Shown: positions 11,309 through 22,872 of the stretch, piece after piece
Layout: each line of letters opens with the position of its first letter
Position numbering within the stretch: the stretch's first letter is position 1
Translations under genes and position numbers: made by a program
The notes under the pieces: generated by a model
What the model was told of the DNA's origin: nothing
Databases searched by the model: none
Seen by the model: only the letters and a program-made list of their open reading frames with translations
Source: Physcomitrium patens
Lineage: Eukaryota; Streptophyta; Bryopsida; Funariales; Funariaceae
NCBI RefSeq assembly: GCF_000002425.4
Contig: NC_037270.1
Coordinates: 2,331,680 to 2,395,679, forward strand
Direction of reading: 5' to 3'
DNA: 64,000 nucleotides

Positions 11309-14300
11309 CTCATCTGCCATAACCTAACTAGCATAATAACCAAATCAACAACCCATTTAAAATGAATAGCCAAAGGATATGTAGGATGAAGACCATCTCG
11401 ATGTCGGATATTAGAATATGATTGACAGATTTCACATGACTCTACAAATGAGAGCACATCTTGATACATATTTTTCCACCAATATCGTTCCTTGAGTTTA
11501 GCAAAAGTAGCCCAGATTCTTCTATGCCCTGCCCATAAACTATCATGGAACTCCTTTAATAATTTTAGTTTTTCTTCCTTTTTGCCTATCACTCGTTGTG
11601 GCATCTCAATTCTTTTTTTTCGGTCTCTTCCATAAGAATCCATCTCGAAGCAAAAATCCATATGCTTTTTTTCTTATTTGTTTGAATTTTTTTGTAGACC
11701 AATTCCCCTGCTTTGTCAAGGTATTCAAGTAATGACCAATATTCAATAATTCTCCTTCATAAGATTCTTGAAGAAATAGCTTGTCTTCTCTGTTGAGATT
11801 TGATATTGAATAGAATTTCAATCCGACATCATCAATGTCTTCAACCATTTCGTCCTCCCTCTCATTTTTGCTCGAGATAGCTTGTCTGCTACTTAATTGT
11901 CCTTCCCAGTAACATGCTTAAATTTTGGATTTAGTGACTTAATATAAGCAATCCATCTCAACATTGCAATATCTGGCGTTGAACAGTTAGTAATCATTCC
12001 AAGCAATGGCAAGCAATCTGTTTCAATTACTACTACTGCCCCAATCAAATAGTCCTTTTCAGCTTTCATAGCCAAAACAACTCCCCAAAGTTCTCTTTTG
12101 ACTTGCGAATATACAAGCTGACGAATACATAAAACTTTGGCTCCAAATCAAACTGCAAATCTATTCCCACTTGAATCATCTTGACCCACAGCCCATCCAA
12201 TGGCAATTGGACTAGCGTCCACAGTAAGAAACACTGGTCTATTGCACTTATACTCAACCTTCCTCAATATTGGAGGTAACATCAATAATTTCTTCAATCT
12301 TTGCATTGCCTGAATATGCCTTTTTTCCCATTTAAATCGGTAATCCTTGCGTAACAGTTCATATAATGGATCCGCTATGTGAGCATAATGAGGGATCTAG
12401 ATTTGATAAAATACACATGTATCTAAAAACCTGCGAACCTCTGTTAAAGAATCACAATCCTCTTTCATCCTTCCAATGACATCAACTTTAGTCGGATCTG
12501 GTTTTCTTCCGTAAGATCCACATAAATGTCCAAGAATCACAACCTCTCGTATTCTAAATACGGACTTCATATCCGATAATGTAAGATGAATTTTTCCAAG
12601 CCGAGTTAAAATCTTTTCACAATCTTGTATATGATCAACAACATAATTGCGACACCCCTTCTTATCTAAAGTTTCATCCTTGTCTCCTTCTCTGCACCCT
12701 TTTATAGGAACATCATCTAGAATAGGCATAGTCTTTTCCAGAATAAAATCTCTCAATACCTTATTCATCCCATTCATCATATGCACAAGTGAGTTGGTCA
12801 CGCTATGAGGAAGAGTGCACATTCTAACCAATCCAAGTGGTGTCCTCATTGTTGTCATATCTCTACTTCCTTCGGTAAGTTGAAATTGATCATAACCTGA
12901 ATACAAGTCATCCATTGAATAGATCGCCCTTCCAACAAACGCCTCAGTAAATTCATCCACAATAGGTCCAATTCTTGCGTTCCTGACAGTTATTACATTC
13001 ACTGGTTGTATTTCTTGAATAAACCGTAGTGACCCATTTTTCTTAAGTACCATAAACCATCGACTAGAATACGGCGCAAATGAAGGTTCCAATATTTTCA
13101 TCTTCATCTTTTCTTTTAATAGTTCCATCAATTTAGGTAAATGTGACCTCGGTACTGGAATCGGTCTTAAATTCCAAAGTACATGCAGTACAGTGAAGAT
13201 AACCATAGGTGTTATAATATTTGGATCCACACACCCAATTTCATAAGATTCGAAGACAAACGATCTACCTTATTTAGCCAACATCTTTTTGAAGCAAGTA
13301 ATTTCTTTCGGTAATAAAGAACCATCAGAACCAATCTTCAAGTCTTCAAAAGTCTCTTTAGTAAACTGATGTCCAATTCTCATTGGATCTCTTAAACTTG
13401 CTTCTTTTGATGCTTCTCCCATTTGTTCCTTAGAATATTCTGGTAATGGTCCGGCAACAGGCTTTATCTTCTTATCTGCCGTTTTATATCTCGTCTCCAT
13501 AGTGACTTCTGGTACTTAAAAAGATTCAAGTATGGTATAAACCTCTCTTGAATGAATCTCAATAATCTTATCATTATTCCCTAATCCAATAGATGTAATC
13601 AATTCCAATGAATCTTCCAGTCCATTTTCTTCATAAATACCTAAAATCCTTTCATCATCTTGCAATGTACCTAACTTGCGTATTTCTCCTTCAATATTAT
13701 ATAATCTTTTTCTTTCTTTTCTTTTAAAATCATCAACTTTCTTATACATAATATTTCCATTCTCCAAAATCAAATAAAACTCACATCAACGGCACCTTGA
13801 TCTCACGAGAGTACCTCCTCTTTTGTACCTCCATAATCTCGCTTTACAGTGGTACCTCCCCAAAATCCTTAAATCCTTCAACAATCTTTGGCAATGGTTT
13901 CTCCCTCAACCTATCTCGATTCCGTTCATGGTTAGGAGGTACTGTTAGAAATTGTACAGCTTTCCTCCCATCTTTGCTACGTACCCTTGCATAAGCAGAA
14001 CCATCGTCAAGTACTTTTGTTTCCATTCATGTTGCCGTGATATAAGGTTGTCCTAAAATCAATGGATAAGACGTTGTATCTTGAACGAAGAAATGTTGCT
14101 CCATCGCAACATCCCCAATCCAAATTTTGACATCTAGACAAGCTCTATATAATTCGCCCTGTGTGTTATTAGCTGCTCGTATTGTTCATCCATGTTTCAT
14201 ATCAATTGGCCATTTTTGCTTCTTATAAAGATCTTTAGACATGAGATTTATTTCAGAACCATGGTCGACTAAAGCAACAATTGGTTCTTCTATATCTTCT

Positions 14301-15258
14301 TCTTTCACCAATACCTGAGTAGTTGTCCTTACCCAATGCTTTCGAGTATAATGGCTCAAAGTTTCTATTTCCTTATCACTATAATCTTTGAAACATACTC
14401 GTTGATTATACCCATCCTTTCATTTGTTAGTTGCTTGTAACCAATATCAACCTCTTTTTCATCTTTATATATTCTTGCTTCAATAGCATGACTTATTCCA
14501 GTTTCGCCCATTAATTGCCTCTTTCGCTTAATGCTATCAATGATAACATCATGAAACTCCTTCTTTGCAATTTCCAAGACTTCTTTCAATGTGAATTCCA
14601 CCTTAGCGTTTAATATACGTTCTTTCAACACCCCTTTCAAATTTGTTGCCACTTCAATGTCAGAAAGTAGCTTATATGCAATTGATTTGCCCTTATCTTT
14701 TGTCTCCCTTGTTTTTCATTCCAATGATGTTGAGGTATCCTTTACAGGCAATTCTTGTGAAGCTGCCTCCCGAGCCTTGTCTCCTCGAGTTTGCCTCTTA
14801 GAAGAATTTCCTTCTCTTGTATTATCAAAATTTCTTCGTCTCTTTTCTTCCATCAAAGCTTCATGTTGGCTCTTAGCAATATATGCATGAACTGAAAGAG
14901 ACTCAACAGGATCCTCCCAACCTGTTCTTCTTCGTATTGTAGCTGCAGTCCTCAATAACGCTTCTAGAGGTAATTTCCCTTCTTGCATTGTAGAAATGGT
15001 AGAAGCCCAAAACTCACTAGTTTCCGTACTTCCACCAAGGTCATCATCTACTCTAGCACCATAACTTGCACTTTCTCGTGCTGCTGTTTCATGCTCTTTG
15101 AAGTAATCTTGAACCAATGCTCTCATTCCTCCCTTGCCAAAATTGGTTTGAAGAAGATCTTCCCTATCTTTTAATGCTATCTTCTCATCTTTTTAGCAAA
15201 TAATTCCTTGCCGTATCATATTATTAAATTCATTGCAATCTTTCCTAGTGTGAAGCGT
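11309..15258 (-). mobile_element. B1 integrase, RNase H, reverse transcriptase, protease, gag C-part
   Basis: Read on the minus strand: the gag C-part (about 15250-14370), protease (DHGSEINLMSKDLYK, about 14280-14200), the conserved linker with RKERKRLYNIEGEI (about 13770-13300) and reverse transcriptase (about 13230-12430, with DDLYSGYDQFQL). RNase H (about 12260-11870) and the integrase zinc-binding region with the start of the core (about 11660-11309) follow. Each block is a clear relative of the corresponding block in B-full. Confidence 0.85.
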
Positions 15259-15854
15259 TGTCGTATTACGTGTTGTCTTGTTCGGGAATACACTGGGTAT
15301 CTGGTTGTAGAAGGTATAGTTGTTTTTATAAATAACAAAGAAACCTTAATAGATTTTATCCATGTATGAAGAATATAATTGAAATATCAATTTCCAAGTA
15401 TTTAAAAATATTTCTCATAGTCATTTTAACCATACAATTTTCCAATTGCTTATTTCTTTTATAATTAAGTTGTTTTTGTTTTTCTTAACAAGCCCTAACC
15501 CTAGCCAGTGAGCTTTGACAAGCTGTAACTTTTGATCCAACCGTTCATTAAGTGTGAAATTTTGCACCCAAATACCATTATAAGCCTTCTATATGCTCAG
15601 AAAATTTCAGCCCAACTCAACTTACAGTTTGCAAGAAAACGCCCAAAAACCGCACTGATGACACTCGGCCGCAACCTTGAAATTTGATGTAGAAACTCCA
15701 GAAGTGATTTCTCCTTCATCAACTATTAACTCCAACTCCAAATTGAATAGCTGCTTGATCTCCAAATCTTCTATTACTAAGTCAAAATTTACCTCGATCC
15801 ATCTAGTAGATCTTCAGATATCACAGAAACCCTATCCAACCCTAAACTGCCAAT
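15259..15854 (-). repeat. E solo LTR, left piece
   Basis: About 75 bases at the left edge align with the family B LTR end; the rest does not. It ends in ccaat, the target duplicated by element C. No coding signal is seen. Confidence 0.7.
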
Positions 15855-15893
15855 TGTTAGGAACATATTCCTTAGAACTTTCTAGAGAGAAGT

Positions 15894-16065
15894 TTCTAGA
15901 ACCTTCTAGAAAACAAGCCTCTGGAACCTTCTAGAAGAGAAGCCTCTGGAACCTTTTAGAGAGAAGTTTCTAGAAGCTTCTAGAAAAGAAGTCTCTAGAA
16001 CCTTCTAGAAGAGAAGTTTCTAGAAGCTTCTAGAAAGGAATTCCCTGGAACTTTCTAGAAGCTTC
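15894..16065 (+). promoter_or_regulatory. Array of heat-shock elements in the C 5' LTR
   Basis: Alternating TTC and GAA triplets spaced by two bases, the definition of a heat-shock element, recur through 170 bp: TTCTAGAACCTTCTAGAA (15894-15911), GAAccTTCtaGAA (15924-15936), TTCTAGAAGCTTCTAGAA (15968-15985 and 16018-16035), GAAccTTCtaGAA (15998-16010) and TTCTAGAAGCTTC (16053-16065). The array ends about 40 bp upstream of the TATA box. The 3' LTR has the same array at about 21613-21784. Confidence 0.75.
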
Positions 16066-16106
16066 CTAGTTAATAGAAGTAGCTCGAGAAGCTTCTTAAG
16101 TAGGAG

Positions 16107-16114
16107 TATATATA
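16107..16114 (+). promoter_or_regulatory. TATA box of the C 5' LTR
   Basis: TATATATA lies 42 bp after the last heat-shock-like unit. The base 30-32 positions downstream falls on cagtctcgacaac, the sequence complementary to the site just after the LTR. The 3' LTR copy is at about 21826. Confidence 0.75.
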
Positions 16115-16276
16115 GGGATCGAGGCTGAAGAGTTCTTCAGTCTCGACAACACATCTCTTGGAGTTCTAGCTCACCTTTCTGGTGTTGTTCTTGTACTCAT
16201 CTGTTTAATCTAGTTCTGCCACTTCTTCTTGAACTTCTTGTTAGATTTCAAGTCTGTATTTTGTGTCCGTGACAGT

Positions 16277-16287
16277 TTGTCGAGACT
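16277..16287 (+). promoter_or_regulatory. Candidate self-priming site of C
   Basis: TTGTCGAGACT, two bases after the 5' LTR, is the exact complement of AGTCTCGACAA at 16139-16149, where the transcript is predicted to begin. In the Tf1/sushi group the RNA 5' end folds back to such a site to prime reverse transcription. Confidence 0.65.
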
Positions 16288-16554
16288 ACACTAACTTGAG
16301 ATATTAGAGCTAGTTCTTTCTTAGTAGAGTGTGGATTACCCCTCTACTTGAAGGTATACTAGCATTTTTTAGAGGTTGCGGATTACCCTCCTCTAAACTG
16401 ATACTTCTTCTGTTACAATATTGGAGTCTTATTCTTCTTGGAGAGAGTGGATTACCCCTCTTCTTGAAATTCTTAAGGCATTTTATAGGTTGTGGATTAC
16501 CCTCCTATAAACCAATATTGCCTCTTATAGGGTCATTTTTGTCCTTCTTTTAGA

Positions 16555-17571
16555 ATGGCCGGAGGTCAAGTCATTAGTATGATAGAAAGTTTGAAGTCTA
16601 AGTTAGATGCTATTATGAATGCCCTCGCTACGTTATCACAAAGAACTGCAGAGATTGAAGGAGTGGTCGCAAGGCTTCATAATTATGGAGTATCTGGAAT
16701 AGCACAATCTAAACTAAACCAGCCTCAAATTTTGACACTTGGAGAAACAACTTTACCTCAGGTTCGACAAGAACCACTAGTTCTACAACATAAGGAGCCT
16801 CGAGTTAGCCTTCCAGATAAGTTTGATGGAACACATTCCAAGTTTTGAGGATTCGTCAATCAAATCAGGTTGATAACAGTTTTACAGCCTGAACGATATC
16901 CAACGGAGGAATCACGTGTTGGGCTTGTTGGAACCTTACTTACGGGACAAGCTCTATCATGGTTTGCTCCTTTGTTTGAGAAACGATCATCCATATTAAA
17001 CAACTTCGAAACCTTTTTGGAAGCATTTGCGGAAGCATTTGGTGAACACGATAAGGTTCGATGGGTTACAACAAAGATCCGATCGCTACGACAAGGGATG
17101 CATTCTACATCAGTCTATGCTTCGGATTTCAGGCAATTAGTATGCGACATCAATTGGGATGAAGAAGCGTTGATGAGTCAATTCTATTGGAGTTTAAGAG
17201 ATGATGTGAAGGATTTGCTGTTAACTCTTTCTGATCCACGAATGCTCAATGAAGCCATTAGCCAAGCTGTGAAGTGCGATAATCGCCTATTCCAACGTCG
17301 CCAAGACCAACGCTCAAGACAACATACAATTTGCCATGCTCCAACTATATCGGCAAGCGGTGTGAATTCGCATTCAGAGGTGGAAGACATGCAAATTGAT
17401 GCGGTACGTATCAAATCTCTTACTATAGAAGAAAAAAAGCGACGTATGGAGGAAAATTTATGCTTGTATTGTGGTGGAGAAGGCCACAAAGTCGAAAACT
17501 ACCCCAAAAAGCAAAATCGAGGCATAGTCAAGACTAGGGGAGTATTTGTTCAGGAAAACGAGGATGCCTAG
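16555..17571 (+). mobile_element. C gag
   Basis: Starts MAGGQVISMIESLKSKLDAI, with a short coiled coil at the N-terminus. A capsid-type retrotransposon gag region carries SWFAPLFEKRS and VCDINWDEEALMSQFYWSL, and a single CCHC-like knuckle (CLYCGGEGHKVENYP) lies near 17464-17508. Pol continues in the -1 frame, overlapping the gag end, as in A2. It is largely open with little damage. Confidence 0.85.
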
Positions 17572-20500
17572 CCACAGTAGGAACCGTGCGGCTGGACAAT
17601 GAAATATCCCAACAACAATCAGGTTCCTTTCTTTCTGCCCAACCTGCACTTTGTTTTACAATCCCTCTGTTTATCGGCCCTCAAAAACTGAGAACCTTAG
17701 CACTACTAGACTCAGGAGCATCTGCTTGTTTTTTAGATGAAGAATTTGCAAAGCATCATAAGAACCCTTTAGTACAAAAATCAAAACCTGTTCATGTTGA
17801 GGTCATAGATGGGCGACCTTTATTGTCTGGTAGCATCACCCATGAATCAAAACCTATAGAAGTAACGTTTAAAGACCATAGTAGTCATATTATTTTTAAT
17901 ATTATTAGAACCCCATCAAATCCTATTATTCTTGGTCTTTCTTGGTTGGAAAAACATAATCCATTGATAGATTGGAGGTTGCGGAAGATGACTTTTCCCA
18001 CAAAACCACCCAAGAAAAAACCTAGTAAAAAACCTCGAAAAAAAAAATCCTTATTCATTGGAGCAAGAGCTTTTATAAGATCATCTAAGGAAGGCACTCC
18101 ATTTGTCATTTATGCGGCTCCAACTACCGAGGAGAAGATCTCAACAGTAAGTATACCGGAGCAATATAAAGATTTTGAAGACGTGTTTCAAAAGAAGAAC
18201 GCCGACATACTACCGGAACACCGACCATATGATTGTGCCATAGACTTGCAAGAAGGAGCACAACCACCTTTTGGCCCAATCTACAATCTATCGCAAACGG
18301 AGTTGGTAAAGTTACGAAAGTACATCAACAAAAATCTAGTCAAGAACTTCATTCGTCATTCAAAATCATCAGCTGGAGCACCCATCTTATTTGTAAAGAA
18401 GAAAGATGGATCATTACAGATGTGTGTGGACTACCGAGGCCTCAACAAGGTAACAAAGAAAAATCGTTACCCATTACCCTTGATTTCTAGTCTCTTAGAA
18501 TAACTTGGACGTGCGAAGATCTTTACAAAAATTGATCTAAGGAGAGCTTATAATCTCGTACGAATCAAGGAAGGAGATGAGTGGAAGACAGCATTTCGTA
18601 CAAGGTATGGTCATTTCGAATATAATGTCATGCCTTTTGGTCTTACCAATGCTCCAGCAGTTTTCCAACATATGATGAATGACATCTTTCGAGAACACCT
18701 CGACGATTTTGTTGTCATCTACTTGGACGATATTCTAATATTCTCTAAAAACGAGGAAGAGCATGAGGAGCATGTTCGTTTAGTCTTGGAGGAACTACGC
18801 AAGCGAGGACTATATGCCAAATTAGAAAAGTGTTTATTTCACCAGACAAAGATGGAATTTTTGGGATTCATTGCGACTACAGAAGGTTTGAAGATGGATC
18901 CCAAGAAAGTAGAAGCAATCATGTCTTGGGAGGTTCTGAAGACAGTTAGAGACGTACAATTCTTTCTTGGTTTTGCTAACTTCTATCGGATCTTCATCAA
19001 GAATTATTCTCAAGTTTCTCCTCCTCTCACTCGATTAACATGCAAGGGTAAGTTGGAATGGGGACCTTTGGCGGAGAAGGCGTTTCAAGATTTGAAGACA
19101 GCATTTACTACAGCTCCAATTTTGGTACATCCAGACTTTACAAAGGCCTTTTATTTAGAAACTGATGCTTCAGATTTTGCTTTGAGAGCTGTGCTTTCAC
19201 AAATGAGTGAAGATAAGAAGCTCCATCCAGTTGCATTCTATTCTCGGAAGTTTTCTGCTGCTGAAATCAATTATGAGATCCACGATAAGGAACTTCTTGC
19301 TATAGTGGATTCTTTCGAAGAATGGCGTCACTTTCTTGAAGGAGCTACACATATAGTAACCGTATATACGGATCACAAGAATTTGGAGTATTTCATGATG
19401 GCTCGAGTTTTAAATCGACGTCAAGCTCGGTGGAATATGTCGCTATCTAGATTCGATTTTGTTATCACTTATCGACCTAGAAGGCAGCAAGGACTATCCG
19501 ATGCTTTATCAAGAAGATCGTATCTTGCACCAAAGGCTGGAGAAGCAGCGTTTGATCAACAATATACAATGTTATTGAAGCCAGAGAGATTTCAACTTTG
19601 TGCTACTATTGTATCATTTGATGCTGACTTCCTAAACCAGGTACATGCTATGACCATTAAAGATTCAGTAGCCATTGATATCAAGCAACGTACCAATGAC
19701 GATAAGTTCAAGGTGGAGGGAGATCTTTTATACTTTGAAGAGCGATTGTACATTCCAAAAGGACTAGCACGACTCCGAGTTCTTCAATCTCGCCATGATT
19801 TTCCAGTTGCGGGACATTTTGGATTCAACAAGACCTTGGAGCTTATTTCCCAAGATTTTTGGTGGCCCCAAATGTAGAAGGATGTGAAAGATTTTGTCCT
19901 CTCTTGTGACATCTGTTCAAGATCTAAGAATCCTTGGCATCGCCCTTATGGACTTCTACAGCCATTGCCAATTCCACGTCAACCATGGTCTTCAATTTCT
20001 ATGGACTTCATCACGGACTTGCCATCATCAAACTCATTTGACAGCATCTTTGTCGTGGTAGATCGGCTTACGAAGATGGCACACTTTGTTCCTTGTAAGA
20101 AGACATCGTCCAGTGAAGTCATAGCAAGACTCTTTCTCGATAATGTGTATCGATATCATGGACTACCAGATGATATCATATCAGATCGAGGTATCCAGTT
20201 CGTGTCAAAGTTTTGGAGATCTCTCTTTGGGATATTGAAGGTGGATATCAAGCTTTCTTCAGCTTTTCATCTTCAAACTGATGGCCAAACAGAACGGGTG
20301 AACCAAGTCTTGGAGCAGTACTTACGATGCAGCATCAACTATCAACAAGACGATTGGACTGCATATCTACCGCTAGCCGAGTTTACATATAACAACACCC
20401 TCCATGCATCGACTCAACAAACACCATTCTTTTCCAACTATGGGTATCATCCGAAGCTTGATTTATTGAGTCAGTCAACAAATAACAATCCAGCAGCTGA

Positions 20501-21060
20501 AGGATTTGTGAAGCAACTATCAGAGCTTCAAACTATGTTGAAGCTTCAATTACAATCCGCTCAAGAATCCTATAAGACGTCTGCAGATAGATTTCGGAAT
20601 CCAGCACCTACTTTCAAAGTTGGAGACAAAGCCTGGCTTCTTCGACGAAATATCAAGACCAAGCGACCATGTGATAAGTTGGACTATCGAAGATTGGGAC
20701 CATTTATCATCCAGAAGCAAATTAATCCAGTGGCATACCGGCTGGAGTTACCGGCTTCTATGAAGGTACATCCAATCTTTTATTTTTCTCTGTTGGAATC
20801 TTATCGAGAGTCATCTTTTCCTGGAAGAGTGCAATGTCCACCATCTAGTATTGAAATCGAGAACCACGAAGAATACGAGGTTGAAAAGGTATTGGATTCA
20901 CGACGAAGGTGGGGAAAGTTAGAATATCTTGTTCATTGGTGCGGCTATGACATTAATGAGCAAACGTGAGAGCCAGCTGAAAATCTTGCGAATGCGCCAC
21001 AAAAGGTACAGGAGTTTCATCAACGACATCCCGATAAACCTAAATCAATTCGATGATAGC
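17572..21060 (+). mobile_element. C pol: protease, reverse transcriptase, RNase H, integrase, chromodomain
   Basis: The protease has [15 protein letters not shown] at about 17700-17745. The reverse transcriptase runs about 18190-18900, with CVDYRGLNK and YLDDIL near 18720. RNase H runs about 19100-19520 (ETDASDF, YTDHKNLEYF, LSDALSRR). The integrase has its zinc-binding H-H-C-C region at about 19790-19930 and its core from about 19990, including MDFITDLP, SDRGIQF and DGQTERVNQ. A chromodomain lies at about 20870-21010 (YEVEKVLDSRRRW, LEYLVHWCGYD). The order is that of a Ty3/gypsy chromovirus. Confidence 0.9.
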
Positions 21061-21172
21061 TTCTTTCTGAAGCTTGTTCTTCCAACAATATAAGAAAAGG
21101 GGAGAGCACCAGCAAAATTCATAGTTTATGTAGTTATTTTCTCCAAGATAGATCGTAGTTTGGTCTTTTGAT

Positions 21173-21526
21173 ATGGATAGCCAAGAGATAGATACTATGC
21201 CAATCAGAGTATCGCAACCGAGTAGCTCACGAAGGCAACCCCGAGATGAAGAACTACATGTACCACGACGACAACGGAGGATACCGAGTAACCGATCACT
21301 GGTGATCGTATTTGAGATCGAGCCTACTTACGATGGTCAACCAGAAGGTGTGTTTGTAGGACAATTTCACAATGAGGAAACGGAAGTTCATGCTTGGTCA
21401 GAAGTCGAAGGCATGGGCCACTACCATTGGCTTCAAGGGTCGATGAATCACTTGCCTCCTGAACAATAGTTGGAGTTCATAGCAGAAGTTATGCGAAAGA
21501 TCTTCATTTTCTTGCGTTGGTACTGA
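21173..21526 (+). mobile_element. C accessory ORF X (between chromodomain and 3' LTR)
   Basis: A short frame starting MDSQEIDTMPI. It has an Arg-rich stretch (RRQPRDEELHVPRRQRR), a central VFEIEPTYDGQPEGVF block and a conserved motif GMGHYHWLQGSMNHLPPEQ. A2 and A-host carry related frames at the same position with GMGHYRWLRGPINYLRREQ. No transmembrane segment or signal peptide is visible, so it does not look like an envelope. Function is not recognised. Confidence 0.65.
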
Positions 21527-21573
21527 TCAACAACATTGCTTCTCAGAGACCTCGAAGCTAAAAGAGGGGGTGA

Positions 21574-21989
21574 TGTTAGGGACATATTCCTTAGAACTTT
21601 GTAGAGAGAAGTTTCTAGAACCTTTTAGAAAACAAGCCTCTGGAACCTTCTAGAAGAGAAGCCTCTGGAACCTTTTAGAGAGAAGTTTCTAGAAGCTTCT
21701 AGAAAAGAAGTCTTTGGAACCTTCTAGAAGAGAAGTTTCTAGAAGCTTCTAGAAAGGAATCCCCTGGAACTTTCTAGAAGCTTCCTAGTTAATAGAAGTA
21801 GCTCGAGAAGCTTCTTAAGTAGGAGTATATATAGGGATCGAGGCTGAAGAGTTCTTCAGTCTCGACAACACATCTCTTGGAGTTCTAGCTCACCTTTCTA
21901 GTGTTGTTCTTGTACTCATCTATTTAATCTAGTTCTGCCTTTTCTTCTTGAACTTCTTGTTAGATTTCAAGTCTATATTTTATGTCCGT
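21574..21989 (+). repeat. C 3' LTR, main part
   Basis: Preceded by the polypurine tract aaaagagggggtga. It matches the 5' LTR with only a few differences. The final gaca lies at 35180-35183, after element F and its duplicated ccgt. Confidence 0.95.
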
Positions 21990-22330
21990 TGTCGTATTAT
22001 GTACTTTCCTGCTCGAGAACACGCCGGACGTCTGGCTGTAGAAGGTAGTATGGAGATTTGCCGATAGTCAAGCAGTCTATCAGTTTTTGACTGCTGGAAT
22101 ATAAACGACTACAACAATGTACCGTAAATCTATACGGATGCTCTTTGACTGCTTGTTGAAGTCTTTTTTTTTGCCCCAGCCGATAGGTCTCTAGACGTTA
22201 TAGAGAACCCCGAACAACCCAAACTGTTAATCTTCAATACCCCTTTGTACTTACGATCTTGTATCCACTAACTGTCCTGTTAGATTAATCCAATAAATTT
22301 CATTCACTCCGCATACTCAATCCTATAGAC
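21990..22330 (-). repeat. F 3' LTR, first piece
   Basis: Starts tgtcgtattatgtac (plus-strand view) and ends cctatagac, where A2 is inserted. It continues at 28688 after the duplicated tagac. Confidence 0.9.
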
Positions 22331-22638
22331 TGTCACGGACATACATATAATTACCTATATGAATAGATAAAAGTATGTAAAAGTAGATAAAAGTAGGTTA
22401 ATTATGTAATATCTTCTAGAGAAGCTTCTTAGAAGCTTCATAGATGCTGCTTTGACTTTATAGGAGTCTATAGTTGACTTTTAGGTTAGAAACTTGGTCA
22501 ACAAGTTAGCCATGTGCCACACATGTTGGAAGCTTAAAGAACAAGCTAACTACGTGGTCCATCCATAGAAAACTTGCCTTGCAAGCAAAGGCATGTGGCC
22601 TAGAAAGTCAACATATATTGGAGGTCTTATAGAACATC

Positions 22639-22648
22639 GCCACGTGGC
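22639..22648 (+). promoter_or_regulatory. G-box in the A2 LTR promoter
   Basis: GCCACGTGGC is a perfect palindromic CACGTG G-box, 14 bp upstream of the TATA box. It is repeated at 28451-28460 in the 3' LTR. In plants such motifs bind bZIP or bHLH factors in light and abscisic-acid responses. The older A-host LTRs show only degenerate forms. Confidence 0.55.
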
Positions 22649-22662
22649 TTCTAGTTAGATAG

Positions 22663-22670
22663 TATATATA
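22663..22670 (+). promoter_or_regulatory. TATA box of the A2 LTR
   Basis: TATATATA lies 30 bp before CACTCTTGTCAA (22693-22704), the predicted transcript 5' end. The 3' LTR copy is at 28475-28482. Confidence 0.75.
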
Positions 22671-22674
22671 GAGG

Positions 22675-22700
22675 CAAGAGTGAAGCCCTCTTCACTCTTG
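22675..22700 (+). repeat. Perfect inverted repeat next to the A2 transcript start
   Basis: CAAGAGTGAAG, a 4-base gap (ccct), then CTTCACTCTTG. The same arrangement, with different arm sequences, occurs in C (16119-16146). A-host has a 13-bp-arm version at 49636-49665. Confidence 0.85.
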
Positions 22701-22872
22701 TCAACTCCTTTCTTGCTTCTAGTCTAGTTTCAAGGGTCTCTAGTTTTCTTGTATTTTGGCAATAGCCATTCCAGTTTCTTTCTTAATATACATATTTCTA
22801 TTTTGTCCTATTTCTTTTTGAGAAAAGTCTCACTTACTCTTTAGCTTTCATCGAGTTCTTGTCCTTGACAGA

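Larger units (their letters stand above)
15855..16274 (+). repeat. C 5' LTR (420 bp)
   Basis: TGTTAGGAACATA...GTCCGTGACA. It contains the heat-shock-like array (15894-16065), a TATA box at 16107-16114 and an inverted repeat at 16119-16146 with 12-bp arms (one G/T pair) and a 4-base gap. The predicted transcript start is about 16137-16139. Confidence 0.95.
22331..22870 (+). repeat. A2 5' LTR (540 bp)
   Basis: TGTCACGGACATACATA...CCTTGACA. It contains a perfect G-box palindrome GCCACGTGGC (22639-22648), a TATA box (22663-22670) and an inverted repeat (22675-22700, 11-bp arms, 4-base gap). Confidence 0.95.

Noticed and set aside
15894-16065. CRISPR-like or satellite reading of the TTCTAGAA repeats
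   Set aside because: The units are not separated by unique spacers, and they lie inside both LTRs of one element at the promoter position.
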